Source: JACQFK01 sp036383955
Lineage (GTDB): Bacteria; Planctomycetota; MHYJ01; JACPRB01
Length of the DNA stretch: 64,000 bases
Direction of reading: 5' to 3'
Assembly (NCBI GenBank): GCA_036383955.1
Contig: DASVNH010000238.1
Coordinates: 11,459 to 75,458, forward strand
The notes under the pieces: generated by a model
Database searches by the model: none
Seen by the model: the letters and a program-made list of their open reading frames with translations, nothing else
Told to the model about the DNA's origin: nothing
Shown here: in pieces, positions 24,642 to 32,840 of the stretch
How positions within the stretch are numbered: position 1 is the stretch's first letter
Layout of the letters: each line of letters starts with the position of its first letter
Position numbers and translations under genes: made by a program

Positions 24642-25795
24642 AGGCGTTCGACTCCCAGGGCCAGCCCGTTCCCGCCGCCCATGCAGAGGGTCGCGACGCC
24701 GCGCTTCTGCCCGCGCGCGGCGAGCGCGTGCAGCAGGGAGACGACGATCCGCGCGCCGCTCGCCCCGATGGGGTGGCCGAGGGCGATGCCGCCGCCGTTC
24801 ACGTTGACTTTGGAGGGATCGAGCGACAGATCCTGGATCGCCGCGATCGTCGAGGCCGCGAAGGCCTCGTTGATCTCGATCAGGTCGGCCTGGCCGGCCT
24901 TCCAGGGATTGCGGACGTCGAAGGCCTTCACCGCGTCGATCGTCGACACCAGGACCCACTTGGGCTCGACGCCGGCGGCCGCCCAGCCCGAGATCCGCGC
25001 GAGGGGCGTCGCCTTGTGCTTTTTCAGGCCGGCCTCGGACATGACGACGAGCGCGGCGGCGCCGTCGGAGAGCTGCGAGGCGTTGCCGGCGGTCACGCCG
25101 CCGTCGGGCTTGAACGCGGGCCTGAGCTTGGCGAGCTTTTCGACCGTCGAGTCGGCCCGGGGGCCCTCGTCGACCTCCACCGTCGTCTTGGCGTCCGCCG
25201 CCACCGGCAGGAGCTCCGCCTTGAACGAGGCCGCGCGCGCCTTGGCGTGGCTGTGCGCGGAGTATTCGTCCATGGCGGCTCTCGACACCTTGAAGCGCTC
25301 CGCCACGAGCTCGCACGAGGTGCCCATGTGGAAGTCGTTGTAGACGTCCCAGAGGCCGTCGTGGACCATCGAGTCGACGAGCTTGGCGTCGCCGAGCCGG
25401 GCGCCGCGGCGGGCGTCGGGCGCCAGGTACGGCGCGTTGGACATCGACTCCATGCCGCCGGCGACGACGACGTCCGCGTCGCCCGCCTTGATGGCGCGGG
25501 CGGCGTCGATGACGGCCTTCAGGCCGGAGCCGCAGACCTTGTTGATCGTGGAGGCGGGGACGGTGGGGGGCAGCCCGCCCTTGAGCGCGGCCTGGCGGGC
25601 CGGGTTCTGGCCCAGGCCGGCCTGGAGGACGCAGCCCATGAGGACTTCGTCGACGGCCTCCGGCGCCAGCCCGGCGCGGCGGACGGCTTCGCGGACGACG
25701 AGGGCGCCCAGGTCGGGGCCGCGGACGCCCGCGAGGGCGCCGAGGAACTTGCCGATGGGCGTCCGGACGCCGGAGACGAGAAAGACGTCGGTCAC
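24638..25795 (-). CDS. Acetyl-CoA C-acetyltransferase (thiolase)
   Basis: The 385-aa enzyme has all three thiolase active-site blocks: Cys88 in NKVCGSGLKAV, His in GHPIGASGARIV, and Cys in CMGGGNGLALGVERL at the C-terminus. It condenses or cleaves acetoacetyl-CoA or longer 3-ketoacyl-CoA; pairing with an acyl-CoA dehydrogenase favours beta-oxidation. The start is GTG at 25795 (MTDVFLVSGVRTPIG). It is divergent from lspA. Confidence 0.94.
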
Positions 25796-25886
25796 GCCCT
25801 GATTGTCGGCCCTTCAAGGCGGATCGTCAACTAGGATGACGCTCGTGACGAACGGGACGCCTCGAGCGTCGTTGTAGGAAGAGCGC

Positions 25887-26384
25887 ATGAAAAAGCACGC
25901 CCTCGTGTTTTCGGCCGTGTCGCTGGCGGGCGTCGTCCTCGACCTGCTGACGAAGACCTGGGTGCTCGCCGCCGTCCCCCATCACGGCGAGCGCGTGCTG
26001 ATCTCCGGCTGGCTCAGCTTCGGGCACGCCTACAACGAGGGCACGATCTGGAGCTTCGGGCCGGGCGCCAAGGTCCTCTGGCTGATCCTCTCGGTCCTGG
26101 CGGTCCCGCTGATCGTCGGGTTTTTCGCGCTCCGCAAGACGCCGACCTGGGTCGGCACGATCTGCCTGGGGATGATCCTCGCGGGCGCGGCGGGGAACGG
26201 CTTCGACCGGATCGTCTACGGGGCGGTGCGCGACTTCATCATGGCCTACTACACGCGGGCGGACGGGACGCGGGCCATCTGGCCGCTCTTCAACCTGGCC
26301 GACTCCTTCATCGTGGTCGGCGCGATCCTGCTCGCCCTCGTTCCATCGCCCCCCGCAGCAGCGCGATCCGAAGCCAAGGCGTGA
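25887..26384 (+). CDS. lspA: Prolipoprotein signal peptidase II
   Basis: The 165-aa inner-membrane aspartic protease has four hydrophobic segments. Its conserved blocks include LDLLTKTWV, AYNEGTIWS (variant of the NxG motif), GNGFDRIVYGAVRDFI with the first catalytic Asp, and FNLADSFI with the second. It cleaves lipoprotein signal peptides before the lipobox Cys, and several lipobox proteins are encoded in this window. Its 3' end overlaps the convergent Nudix gene by 77 bases. Confidence 0.92.
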   Translation: MKKHALVFSAVSLAGVVLDLLTKTWVLAAVPHHGERVLISGWLSFGHAYNEGTIWSFGPGAKVLWLILSVLAVPLIVGFFALRKTPTWVGTICLGMILAGAAGNGFDRIVYGAVRDFIMAYYTRADGTRAIWPLFNLADSFIVVGAILLALVPSPPAAARSEAKA

Positions 26385-26814
26385 GCCGGCCCCGCGGGTC
26401 CTTCGTCCAGCGAAGGGCGTCGATTTCCATCGGATCCGGCTCGACCTCCTCCGCCCGCGCCGTGAAGATCGCGCAGAGCTCGTTCTCTCCGTTCCCCTTC
26501 CAGCGCGCGGTGTAGGGGAAGAGGTCGATCTTCTTCAGCCGGGGGCGGATGCCGATTTCCTCGAAGACCCGCCGGCGCGCGGCCGACGCGTAGGTCTCGC
26601 CTTCCTCGACATGCCCCGCGACGGTGCCGTCCCAGACGCCGGGCCAGAGCCACTTGGAGGGATGTCGCCGCGCGAGGCAGAGCTCGCCTTTCCGGTTCAG
26701 GATCAGCACCAGGTAGGCGCGATGTCGACGTCCCTTGCCGGTGTGGCAGACTTTCTTCGAGGCGAAACCGAGCGGGCGGTCGAGGTCGTCGACGAGGATC
26801 AAGCGGCGCGACAT
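26308..26814 (-). CDS. Nudix hydrolase of the isopentenyl-diphosphate-isomerase-like group
   Basis: This 168-aa protein resembles IDI-type Nudix proteins: CHTGKGRRHRAYLVLILN, RRHPSKWLWPGVWDGTVAGHVEEGE and ARRRVFEEIGI. The Nudix box is slightly altered (RRV for REU). The Cys of true isomerases (in the TxCSH motif after WPGVW) is replaced in GTVAGH, so it more likely hydrolyses a nucleoside-type pyrophosphate than isomerises IPP. The last 77 bases are antisense to lspA, so both C-termini constrain each other. Confidence 0.8.
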   Translation of the reverse strand: MSRRLILVDDLDRPLGFASKKVCHTGKGRRHRAYLVLILNRKGELCLARRHPSKWLWPGVWDGTVAGHVEEGETYASAARRRVFEEIGIRPRLKKIDLFPYTARWKGNGENELCAIFTARAEEVEPDPMEIDALRWTKDPRGRLTPWLRIALLRGAMERGRAGSRRPR

Positions 26815-26837
26815 TCCCGGATTCTACTGAACGCCCC

Positions 26838-26930
26838 GTCTTCCGTCTTCCCCCGTCTTCCGTCTTCCCCCGTCTTCCGGATTCCATCTTCCGGATTCCC
26901 CTGGCTTCCGGATTCTGGATTCCGGATTCC
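26838..26930. repeat. Twelve-unit heptamer block with 3-base phase slips
   Basis: Twelve 7-base units of the form NNNTTCC/NNATTCY run from 26838 to 26930: GTCTTCC five times, GGATTCC four times, and ATCTTCC, GGCTTCC and GGATTCT once each. Three 3-base spacers (CCC, CCC, CCT) interrupt the series. It lies upstream of the Nudix start and directly before the stop of the TPR gene (26933). No complementary second arm is seen. Confidence 0.8.
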
Positions 26931-26932
26931 CG

Positions 26933-27979
26933 TTAGTACCCCCGCCCCGCGGCCCGCTCGCGCATCTTCAGGTTGGTGATGGTGAGCAGGATCTCGTTGA
27001 TCATGCGGTCGGTCTGCTCGTCGTGCGGCAGCTTCATGGCCTTGTTGAGCCACTCGAGGGCCGTCGGGTAGTTCAGATCCGAGGCGAAGAGGCGGCCGAG
27101 GCGGAAGTAGGTGCGGACGAGCCAGAGGTCGGCCTGCTTGTCGAGCTCCCGGGCCTTCTTGATGAGCTCGACGTCGTTCGTCTTGATCATGGCGTCGACG
27201 TTGCGCTTGACGCCCAGGAGCGAGACTTCGGCGGCTCTCCAGGCTTTTTCCGCGCGCGTCTGGTTCTTGGGCTCGTTGTCGAGGGCCTCGCCCCAGGCCT
27301 TCTGGGCCTCCTCGAGGAGCGCGACCGTGCGGTTGAAGAGGTCGGCCTCCTGCTGCACCTTGACGTTCTCCTTGGCGGCTTCCTTCTTCGCCTTGTCCGC
27401 CGCGATCTGCTTCTGAAGCTCGTCCTTCTCGGCCTTGACCTCCTCGGTGATCTTCGCGACGAGCGTCTTGGCTTCGGCCTGGTAGGGCGTGCCCTCGTAG
27501 CGCGCTTCCAGGAGCAGGTGGAGGAGCTTCACCGCCTCCTCGTAGTCTTTTTTCTGGTGGGACTTCTTGGCCTCCTCGAACTTCGAGCGGGCGTCCTCGT
27601 TGTGCGCCTCGTCGCGGCGCTTCTTCGCCTGCGCCTCGAGGGTCTTGTCCAGCTTGCCGGCTTCCTCGAACTCCCGGACGGCCTGGGAGAACAGCCCCTG
27701 CGCCACGCAGAAATCCGCGAGCTCCATCCGGGCCGTCCCGCTGGTCCGGTCGATCCGGTCCAGGCGCGCCCGGTAGACCGAGTAGGGCTGCAGATCCCGG
27801 AACAGCAGCTTCCGGGGCTCCTTCTCGCCGTTGACCAGGAAGTCGAAGGCGACCGAATCGACTTTCAGGATCTTGCCGACGAGGAAGCCCCCGTCGCGTT
27901 TTTGCAGAACGTCGTCCTGCGGCTTCTTCGCGTCCTGCGCCGTGAGTCCGATCAGCGTCGCCAGCAGCAGCTGCGTCAT
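26933..27979 (-). CDS. Secreted TPR/coiled-coil protein
   Basis: The 348-aa product has a short hydrophobic start (MTQLLLATLIGLTAQ). A small beta-rich N-terminal part (about 25-75, GGFLVGKILKVDSVAFDFLV ... RDLQPYSVY) is followed by TPR-like helices from about residue 80 (ELADFCVAQGLFSQAVREFEEA). A highly charged coiled-coil (about 130-235) and a further helical pair at the end (SDLNYPTALEWLNKAM) complete it. It likely sits in the periplasm as a scaffold. Function unknown. Confidence 0.65.
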   Translation of the reverse strand: MTQLLLATLIGLTAQDAKKPQDDVLQKRDGGFLVGKILKVDSVAFDFLVNGEKEPRKLLFRDLQPYSVYRARLDRIDRTSGTARMELADFCVAQGLFSQAVREFEEAGKLDKTLEAQAKKRRDEAHNEDARSKFEEAKKSHQKKDYEEAVKLLHLLLEARYEGTPYQAEAKTLVAKITEEVKAEKDELQKQIAADKAKKEAAKENVKVQQEADLFNRTVALLEEAQKAWGEALDNEPKNQTRAEKAWRAAEVSLLGVKRNVDAMIKTNDVELIKKARELDKQADLWLVRTYFRLGRLFASDLNYPTALEWLNKAMKLPHDEQTDRMINEILLTITNLKMRERAAGRGY

Positions 27980-28016
27980 CGTGACTCCTCTTCTTCCCGT
28001 CCGGAACCTGTACTAA

Positions 28017-28062
28017 TGACGTTCCTGAGCCTGATTATACCCTCGCCGTTATGGCGTATACG
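28017..28062 (-). promoter_or_regulatory. Candidate promoter of the TPR gene
   Basis: On the minus strand a perfect TATAAT lies at 28039-28034, about 55 bases upstream of the ATG at 27979, in an AT-richer patch. No good -35 element is visible at 16-18 bases, so it may depend on an activator. GAGGAG precedes the ATG by about 6 bases. Confidence 0.4.
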
Positions 28063-28084
28063 TTTCCTCGGGCCCGGCGCTACC

Positions 28085-29101
28085 ATGCTGGGGATGTCGC
28101 GCCTCGCCTCCATTAATACGGCCCTGCCGGCGTTTTCGCTGTCGCAAGGCGACGCCCGGCGGCTTTGCGAGAAGATCTACGCGCGGCGCCGCGACCTCCT
28201 GGGCCTCCTGAGGATCTTCGACACCTGCGGCGTCCAGACGCGCCGCTTCAGCTTCCCGCCGGAGTACTACCTCGAGCCCCGGTCCTTCGAAGCCCGCAAC
28301 GACGACTTCATCCGCAAGGCCGTCGAGCTCGCCGCCCAGGCCGCCCGCGGGGCGCTCGAGCGGGCCGGCGTCCGCCCCGAGCGCGTCGACCACCTGATCG
28401 TCGCCACCACCACCGGGCTGGCGACGCCGAGCCTCGACGCCCTCCTCGTCCCCCTGCTGGGGCTGCGGTCCGACGTCCGCCGCTGGCCGCTCTTCGGCCT
28501 CGGCTGCGCCGGAGGCGTCGGCGCGGTGGGGCGCGCGGCCGAGCTCGTCGACGGCCGGCGGGAGACGGCCCTCGTGGTGTCGGTCGAGATCTCCGGCCAG
28601 GTGTTTTCGCTCGAGGCGACGACGGCCGTCGACGTCCTCGGCGCCGCCCTCTTCGGCGACGGGGCGGCGGCGGCGGTCGTGACCGGCGGGGAAGGCCTGC
28701 TGCGCCCGAGCTCGCTGCTCTTCGAGGGGAGCGCGGAGCTGATGGGCTGGAAGTTCGGCAACGACGGCCCCCGCCTCGTGCTGTCGGAGAAGATCGGCGG
28801 GCTGCTGCGCTCGCGGCTGCGGGAAGCCGCCGACGCGGCGCTGCGGGGCGAGACGCCGCGGTTCTGGGCGCTCCATCCGGGCGGCCGCCGGATCCTGGAA
28901 GCTTACGCGGACGTCCTCGGCCTCAGCGCGGACGACCTGGCATGGTCGCGGAACTCGCTGGCGCGGGTCGGCAACACCTCGAGCGCCTCGGCGCTCCTCG
29001 TGCTGGCGGACCTGTGGCCGTCGGCGAAGCCGGGCGACCGGATCCTGCTGGCCGCGCCGGGCCCGGGCTTCGGCCTGGAGAGCGTTCTCATCGGATGCTA
29101 G
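28085..29101 (+). CDS. Type III polyketide synthase (chalcone/stilbene synthase family)
   Basis: The 338-aa cytosolic homodimer-type enzyme extends acyl-CoA starters with malonyl-CoA. Catalytic residues are visible: Cys141 in FGLGCAGGVGAV, His in ALHPGGRRIL and Asn in VGNTSSAS. The C-terminal APGPGFGLES matches the GFGPG loop region. Length is slightly under the usual 350-400. It is followed by an FAD enzyme and a methyltransferase, the order type seen in phenolic-lipid (alkylresorcinol/alkylquinone) operons such as Streptomyces srsABC, so a phenolic lipid is a reasonable guess. The start could also be the ATG at 28094. Confidence 0.88.
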   Translation: MLGMSRLASINTALPAFSLSQGDARRLCEKIYARRRDLLGLLRIFDTCGVQTRRFSFPPEYYLEPRSFEARNDDFIRKAVELAAQAARGALERAGVRPERVDHLIVATTTGLATPSLDALLVPLLGLRSDVRRWPLFGLGCAGGVGAVGRAAELVDGRRETALVVSVEISGQVFSLEATTAVDVLGAALFGDGAAAAVVTGGEGLLRPSSLLFEGSAELMGWKFGNDGPRLVLSEKIGGLLRSRLREAADAALRGETPRFWALHPGGRRILEAYADVLGLSADDLAWSRNSLARVGNTSSASALLVLADLWPSAKPGDRILLAAPGPGFGLESVLIGC

Positions 29102-29106
29102 ACGCG

Positions 29107-29161
29107 GACAAATCCTCCCGGGATGTTTGTCCCCGGACAAACATCCCGGGATGACTTGTCC
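29107..29161. repeat. Tandem palindromes (16-bp perfect inverted repeat) at the start of the FAD gene
   Basis: CCCGGGATGTTTGTCC (29117-29132) and GGACAAACATCCCGGG (29135-29150) are perfect reverse complements around a 2-base centre. Flanking GGACAAATC and GACTTGTCC extend the pairing with two mismatches. Seen another way, two copies of a GGACAA...CCCGGG...TTGTCC palindrome lie side by side. The ATG of the FAD gene (29151) directly follows the perfect stem. No T tract follows, so attenuation or start-codon masking fits better than simple termination. Confidence 0.75.
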
Positions 29162-30215
29162 GGACGCGGTCGTGGTCGGCGGGAGCGTCGCGGGCTCGGC
29201 CTGCGCGATCGAGCTGGCTCGCCGCGGCCTGCGCGTGGCGCTCTACGAGAAAGCCCGCTTCCCGCGCCCCAAGGCCTGCGGCGAGGGGCTGCTGCCGCAC
29301 GGCGTCGAGGCGCTGAAGCGGCTCGGGATCGCCTTCGACGCCCCCCGCGTGCGCGGCTTGCGCTTCGTCTCGCCGTCGGGCGTCACGGCGGAGGCCGACT
29401 TCCCGGCGGGCCACGGCCTGGTCGTCCGTCGCGACCGTTTCGACGAGGCGCTGTTCCGCGCCGCCGCCGCCACGCCGGGCGTCGAGGCCTTCGAAGGCCG
29501 CGCCTGGGACGGCGTCGAGGGCCGCTGGACGATCGGGGCCGACGGCCTCCGCTCCCTCTTCCACCGGCGCCCCGAGTTTCCGGCCGCGCCGCCCGCCACG
29601 CGCCGCGTGGGGCTGTCGACGCACGCGCTCGGGCTGGAGATCGACCGCGAGCGCGTCGAGGTCCTGATCCACGAGGCGGGCGAGATCTACCTGGCCCCTT
29701 CGGACGGCGGGGAGGCCCTGGTCGCCTGCCTGTTCCGGGACCTGCCGAAGGGCGACGACCCGGTGACGGAGACGCTGCTGTCGCTCGACGTCCTGCGCGG
29801 GCGGATCCGCGGGCTCAAGCTCACGACGCCGGTGCTCGCGTGCGCGCCGCTGGGGCTGCGGGTGGGGGCCGTCGCGGCCGGATCGACGCTGCTCGTGGGC
29901 GACGCGGCCGGCGCGCCCGATCCGGTGACGGGCGAGGGAATGTCGCTCGCCCTGCTCTCGGCGCGGGCGGCGGCGGAAGCGGTCGTCGCGGGCGCGCCGG
30001 CGGCCTACGAGAAGGAGCGGCGGCGGCTCGGCGCGGGCTCGGACTGGATGGGGCGCTGGCTGCTGCGGGCGACGCGCTATCCGGTGATCGCCGACCGCGT
30101 GGTGGAGTCGCTGGGGACGTCGCCGGACCTCTTCACGAAGCTGCTGGAGATCGCGACGGGCGCGCGGCCGCCGGGGGACTTCACGCTCGTGGAGAAGGCC
30201 CGGCTCATCGTATGA
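29151..30215 (+). CDS. FAD-dependent oxidoreductase (geranylgeranyl-reductase/aromatic hydroxylase-like)
   Basis: The 354-aa flavoprotein has the N-terminal dinucleotide motif VVVGGSVAGSACAIELARRG, a KACGEGLLP segment and the second FAD motif LVGDAAGAPDPVTGEGMSLAL near residue 255. Members oxidise or reduce polyketide and isoprenoid products. Between a type III PKS and a methyltransferase it probably tailors the PKS product, for example by ring hydroxylation. The start at ATG 29151 is preferred; a TTG at 29127 would add eight residues read from the palindrome. Its TGA overlaps the methyltransferase start (ATGA). Confidence 0.82.
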   Translation: MTCPDAVVVGGSVAGSACAIELARRGLRVALYEKARFPRPKACGEGLLPHGVEALKRLGIAFDAPRVRGLRFVSPSGVTAEADFPAGHGLVVRRDRFDEALFRAAAATPGVEAFEGRAWDGVEGRWTIGADGLRSLFHRRPEFPAAPPATRRVGLSTHALGLEIDRERVEVLIHEAGEIYLAPSDGGEALVACLFRDLPKGDDPVTETLLSLDVLRGRIRGLKLTTPVLACAPLGLRVGAVAAGSTLLVGDAAGAPDPVTGEGMSLALLSARAAAEAVVAGAPAAYEKERRRLGAGSDWMGRWLLRATRYPVIADRVVESLGTSPDLFTKLLEIATGARPPGDFTLVEKARLIV

Positions 30216-30841
30216 AGGCGCGGTCGACGGAGCCGGAGCGGCTGGACGTCGAGACCCCTCCCCGCGAGATGATGGCGCGGGTGGTCGGCTACCTCGCGTG
30301 GGTGAACCGCTGGCTGGGGGGGACCTCGGCGGTGGCCGGCCACCTGAAGGGCGAGTCCGGGGTCGTGCTGGACGTCGCGGCCGGCGCGGGCGACATCGCG
30401 CGCGCGCTGCCGGCGGGGCTGCGGCCGGTGGTCCTGGACGTCTCGGCGATGATGCTGTCGTTCGCGGAGGGGCTGCCGAGGGTGCGGGGCGACGCCCTCC
30501 GCCTTCCGTTCGCCGACCGGAGCGTGGACTGGGTGATCTCGACGCACTTCTTCCACCACTTGAGCGACGAGCGGGCGGTGGCGGCGCTGCGGGAGTTCGA
30601 CCGGATCGCGCGGCGGGGGATCGTGGTGAACGACCTCCTCCGGAACCGGCGGGCGCTCTTCTGGATCCGCCTGTTCACGCTCTGGGCGAACCCGTACGTG
30701 AAGGCCGACGGCCCCCAGTCGGTGCGCCGGGGCTTCACCGTGGCGGAGGCGGAGGAGCTGGCCCGGAAAGCCGGCCTGCCCTGGCTGCGGGTCCGGACCC
30801 ACTTCGCCCATCGCTTTACCCTGGCGGGCCGAAGGCCATAA
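30212..30841 (+). CDS. SAM-dependent methyltransferase, class I
   Basis: The 209-aa protein has the SAM-binding GxGxG-like motif VVLDVAAGAGDIARAL, a VVLDVSAMML strand with an acidic end, LPFADRSVDWVISTHFFHHL and a C-terminal beta hairpin. Placed third in the PKS operon with a 4-base overlap, it likely methylates the phenolic or quinone product. Substrate not shown by sequence. Confidence 0.85.
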   Translation: MKARSTEPERLDVETPPREMMARVVGYLAWVNRWLGGTSAVAGHLKGESGVVLDVAAGAGDIARALPAGLRPVVLDVSAMMLSFAEGLPRVRGDALRLPFADRSVDWVISTHFFHHLSDERAVAALREFDRIARRGIVVNDLLRNRRALFWIRLFTLWANPYVKADGPQSVRRGFTVAEAEELARKAGLPWLRVRTHFAHRFTLAGRRP

Positions 30842-30867
30842 TAGGGCCCGGATAGAAGGAGACGACC

Positions 30868-31698
30868 ATGCTCGCGCTGCTGATGCTGCTGCAGGTGCCC
30901 GACGGGGTGGCCTTCGAGAAGAACGTCGTCTACGGCAAGGGCGGCGGGGAAGACCTCACGTTGAACCTGGCCAGGCCGAAGGACGTCGCCGGCCCGCTTC
31001 CCTGCGTGCTCATCATCCACGGGGGCGGCTGGGCGGCGGGGAACAAGGAAGGGCACGACAACCTGACGTGGGAGTTCGCCAAGCGCGGCTACGTGAGCGC
31101 GACGGTGGGCTACCGGCTGGCCCCGAAGGCGCTGTACCCGGCGCAGATCGAGGACGTCAAGTGCGCGGTCCGCTACGTCCGCGCGAACGCGGAGAAGCTG
31201 GGCGTCGACGCCAAGCGGATCGGCGCGACGGGCTTCTCGGCGGGCGGGCATCTTTCGATGATGCTCGGGGTGATGGGCAAGGGCGACGGACTGGAAGGGG
31301 AGGGCGGGAACCCCGACCAGTCGAGCCAGGTGAACGCGGTGGTCGCGTTTTTCGGGCCGACCGACTTCATCAACGTGGAGTTTCCGGACGCGAGCCGCGG
31401 GATCGTCTCGAGGTGGATCGGCGGGACGCGGGAGGAAAAGAAAGAGGAGTACCGGAAGGCCTCGCCGGTCACCTACGTGTCGAAGGGAGACGCGCCGACG
31501 CTGATGATCCAGGGGACGAAGGATCCGCTGGTCCCCCACGACCAGGCCTATCGGATGGCCGACGCGTTGACGGCCGCCGGCGTGCCGGGCCGCGTCGACC
31601 TCATCCTGGGCGCGGGCCACGGCTGGGGCGGTTCCGAGCTGCAGCGCACCGCCGACATCACCTTCGCCTACTTCGATTCGATCTTGAAGAAGAAGTAG
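30868..31698 (+). CDS. Secreted alpha/beta hydrolase (esterase/lipase, HGGG type)
   Basis: The 276-aa enzyme starts with the short leader MLALLMLLQVPDG. It shows the hormone-sensitive-lipase/BD-FAE pattern: oxyanion IIHGGGWAAG, YRLAPKALYPAQIED, elbow GATGFSAGGHLS with Ser, GTKDPLVP with Asp and GAGHGW with His. It probably cleaves carboxyl esters on plant- or polysaccharide-derived material outside the cytoplasm. AAGGAG precedes the ATG. Confidence 0.87.
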   Translation: MLALLMLLQVPDGVAFEKNVVYGKGGGEDLTLNLARPKDVAGPLPCVLIIHGGGWAAGNKEGHDNLTWEFAKRGYVSATVGYRLAPKALYPAQIEDVKCAVRYVRANAEKLGVDAKRIGATGFSAGGHLSMMLGVMGKGDGLEGEGGNPDQSSQVNAVVAFFGPTDFINVEFPDASRGIVSRWIGGTREEKKEEYRKASPVTYVSKGDAPTLMIQGTKDPLVPHDQAYRMADALTAAGVPGRVDLILGAGHGWGGSELQRTADITFAYFDSILKKK

Positions 31699-31701
31699 AG
31701 C

Positions 31702-31739
31702 TTGACATCTTGATGCGTATATGTGATGTTTTGATGCGT
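31702..31739 (+). promoter_or_regulatory. Candidate VapBC promoter/operator
   Basis: TTGACA at 31702-31707 begins right after the esterase stop. A direct repeat TTGATGCGT (31709-31717 and 31731-31739) flanks the AT-rich ATATGTGATGT. The second copy overlaps the GTG start of the antitoxin. TTGACA with GATGTT at 17-base spacing is a weak promoter; the repeated half-sites suit autoregulation by a RHH antitoxin. Confidence 0.4.
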
Positions 31740-31980
31740 GAGGACGACCCTTCGGCTGGATGACGGGCTTCTCAAGGAAGCCAAACGCCTGGCCTTGGAG
31801 ACCGGCAAGACGCTCGGCGAAGTCATCGAGGAGCTGCTTCGCGAAGCGCTCGCCCGCCGGCGGCAGGCCGGTCCGCTCCTGAGACCCGCTCCGCTTCCCC
31901 TGTTTCGCGGGGGCGGCCTGCAACCGGGCGTCGATCTCGATGATTCCGCCGGGCTGCTGGATCTCATGGAGGGGCGGTGA
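31738..31980 (+). CDS. VapB-type ribbon-helix-helix antitoxin
   Basis: The 80-aa protein opens with the RHH strand MRTTLRLDDGLL followed by two helices (KEAKRLALETGKTLGEVIEELLREAL), the DNA-binding dimer fold. An unstructured tail with acidic DDSAGLLDLMEG would wrap the toxin. The start is GTG at 31738. Its TGA overlaps the GTG of the PIN toxin (GTGA), the typical coupled arrangement. Confidence 0.85.
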   Translation: MRTTLRLDDGLLKEAKRLALETGKTLGEVIEELLREALARRRQAGPLLRPAPLPLFRGGGLQPGVDLDDSAGLLDLMEGR

Positions 31981-32399
31981 TCCTCCCCGACGTGAACGTT
32001 CTCGTCAACGCCCATCGGGAGGACTCTCCCCAGCACGCGACGGCGAAAGCCTGGCTGGAGGCGGCGCTGGCCGGCCCCGAATCGCTGGGCGTCAGCGATC
32101 TCGTCCTGAGCGGCTTCGTCCGCGTCGTCACCCATCCGAAGGTCTTCGTGACCCCTTCGCCCCTCGATCGGGCCCTCGCGTTCGCGGACTACGTGAGGTC
32201 CTGTCCCCGCGCCGTCCGGGTGGAGCCGGGCGAGCGCCACTGGACCCTGTTCCGCGACCTGTGCCGGAGCGCGAACGCCAAAGGCAATCTCGTCCCCGAC
32301 GCCTATCTCGCGGCGCTCGCCATCGAATGCGGCGGGGAATGGGTCACGTCGGATCGCGCGTACGCCCGCTTTCCCGGCCTTCGCTGGCGCTCCCTATGA
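31977..32399 (+). CDS. VapC-type PIN-domain ribonuclease toxin
   Basis: The 140-aa PIN protein has the first acidic residue in MILPDVNVLVNAH, the VSDLVLSGFVRVVTHP helix typical of the TA-PIN group, Asp in LVPDAYLAALAIE and Asp in WVTSDRAYARFPGLRW. It should cleave RNA when freed from the antitoxin. It is translated with the antitoxin by a GTGA overlap, and its own TGA overlaps the next gene (ATGA). Confidence 0.88.
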   Translation: MILPDVNVLVNAHREDSPQHATAKAWLEAALAGPESLGVSDLVLSGFVRVVTHPKVFVTPSPLDRALAFADYVRSCPRAVRVEPGERHWTLFRDLCRSANAKGNLVPDAYLAALAIECGGEWVTSDRAYARFPGLRWRSL

Positions 32400-32833
32400 T
32401 GGTCCTGCGGAACCGATCCAAGGGGATCTGGATCTTCGCGGCGATCAACCTGTTCGTCGCGGCCGCCTTCGCCTGGCGCTGGATCCAGGGCGACCCGCGG
32501 CTCATGATCCGCGTCGCCGCCGTCGCGGCCGCGGCCTTGCTGGCGGTGAAGCTGCTCGCGATCGTCCGCCCCGCCGAGCTGCGGCTCGTCGACGGCCGCC
32601 TGTCCGGCCGCGCGGGACTGGGCGGGGCGTTCTCGACCGCCCGCGACAACGTGCTCCGCCTGGAGCCGCTGGACGGCGGCGTGCTCCTCGAGTTCAAGAA
32701 CCTGGCGGACGTCGAGGTGAGCGAGCTCTTCCGCGCGATGTTCGCGCAGAACCACAAGCTGGGCGGCGCGCACCTCCGGCTCCCGATGAAGGCGAAGGCG
32801 GAGGACGTCGAACGCTTCCGCGCCGCCCTATAA
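32396..32833 (+). CDS. Small two-pass membrane protein
   Basis: The 145-aa product has two N-terminal membrane segments (about 10-28 and 40-60). A cytoplasmic or periplasmic beta-rich part with LRLVDGRLSGRAG and LRLEPLDGGVLLEF could be a PH-like fold. The start codon overlaps the VapC stop (ATGA). No function is recognised, and it need not belong to the toxin system. Confidence 0.6.
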   Translation: MMVLRNRSKGIWIFAAINLFVAAAFAWRWIQGDPRLMIRVAAVAAAALLAVKLLAIVRPAELRLVDGRLSGRAGLGGAFSTARDNVLRLEPLDGGVLLEFKNLADVEVSELFRAMFAQNHKLGGAHLRLPMKAKAEDVERFRAAL

Positions 32834-32840
32834 TGGACGC

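Noticed and set aside
26838..26930. Rho-independent terminator
   Set aside because: No complementary arm and no T tract on either strand.
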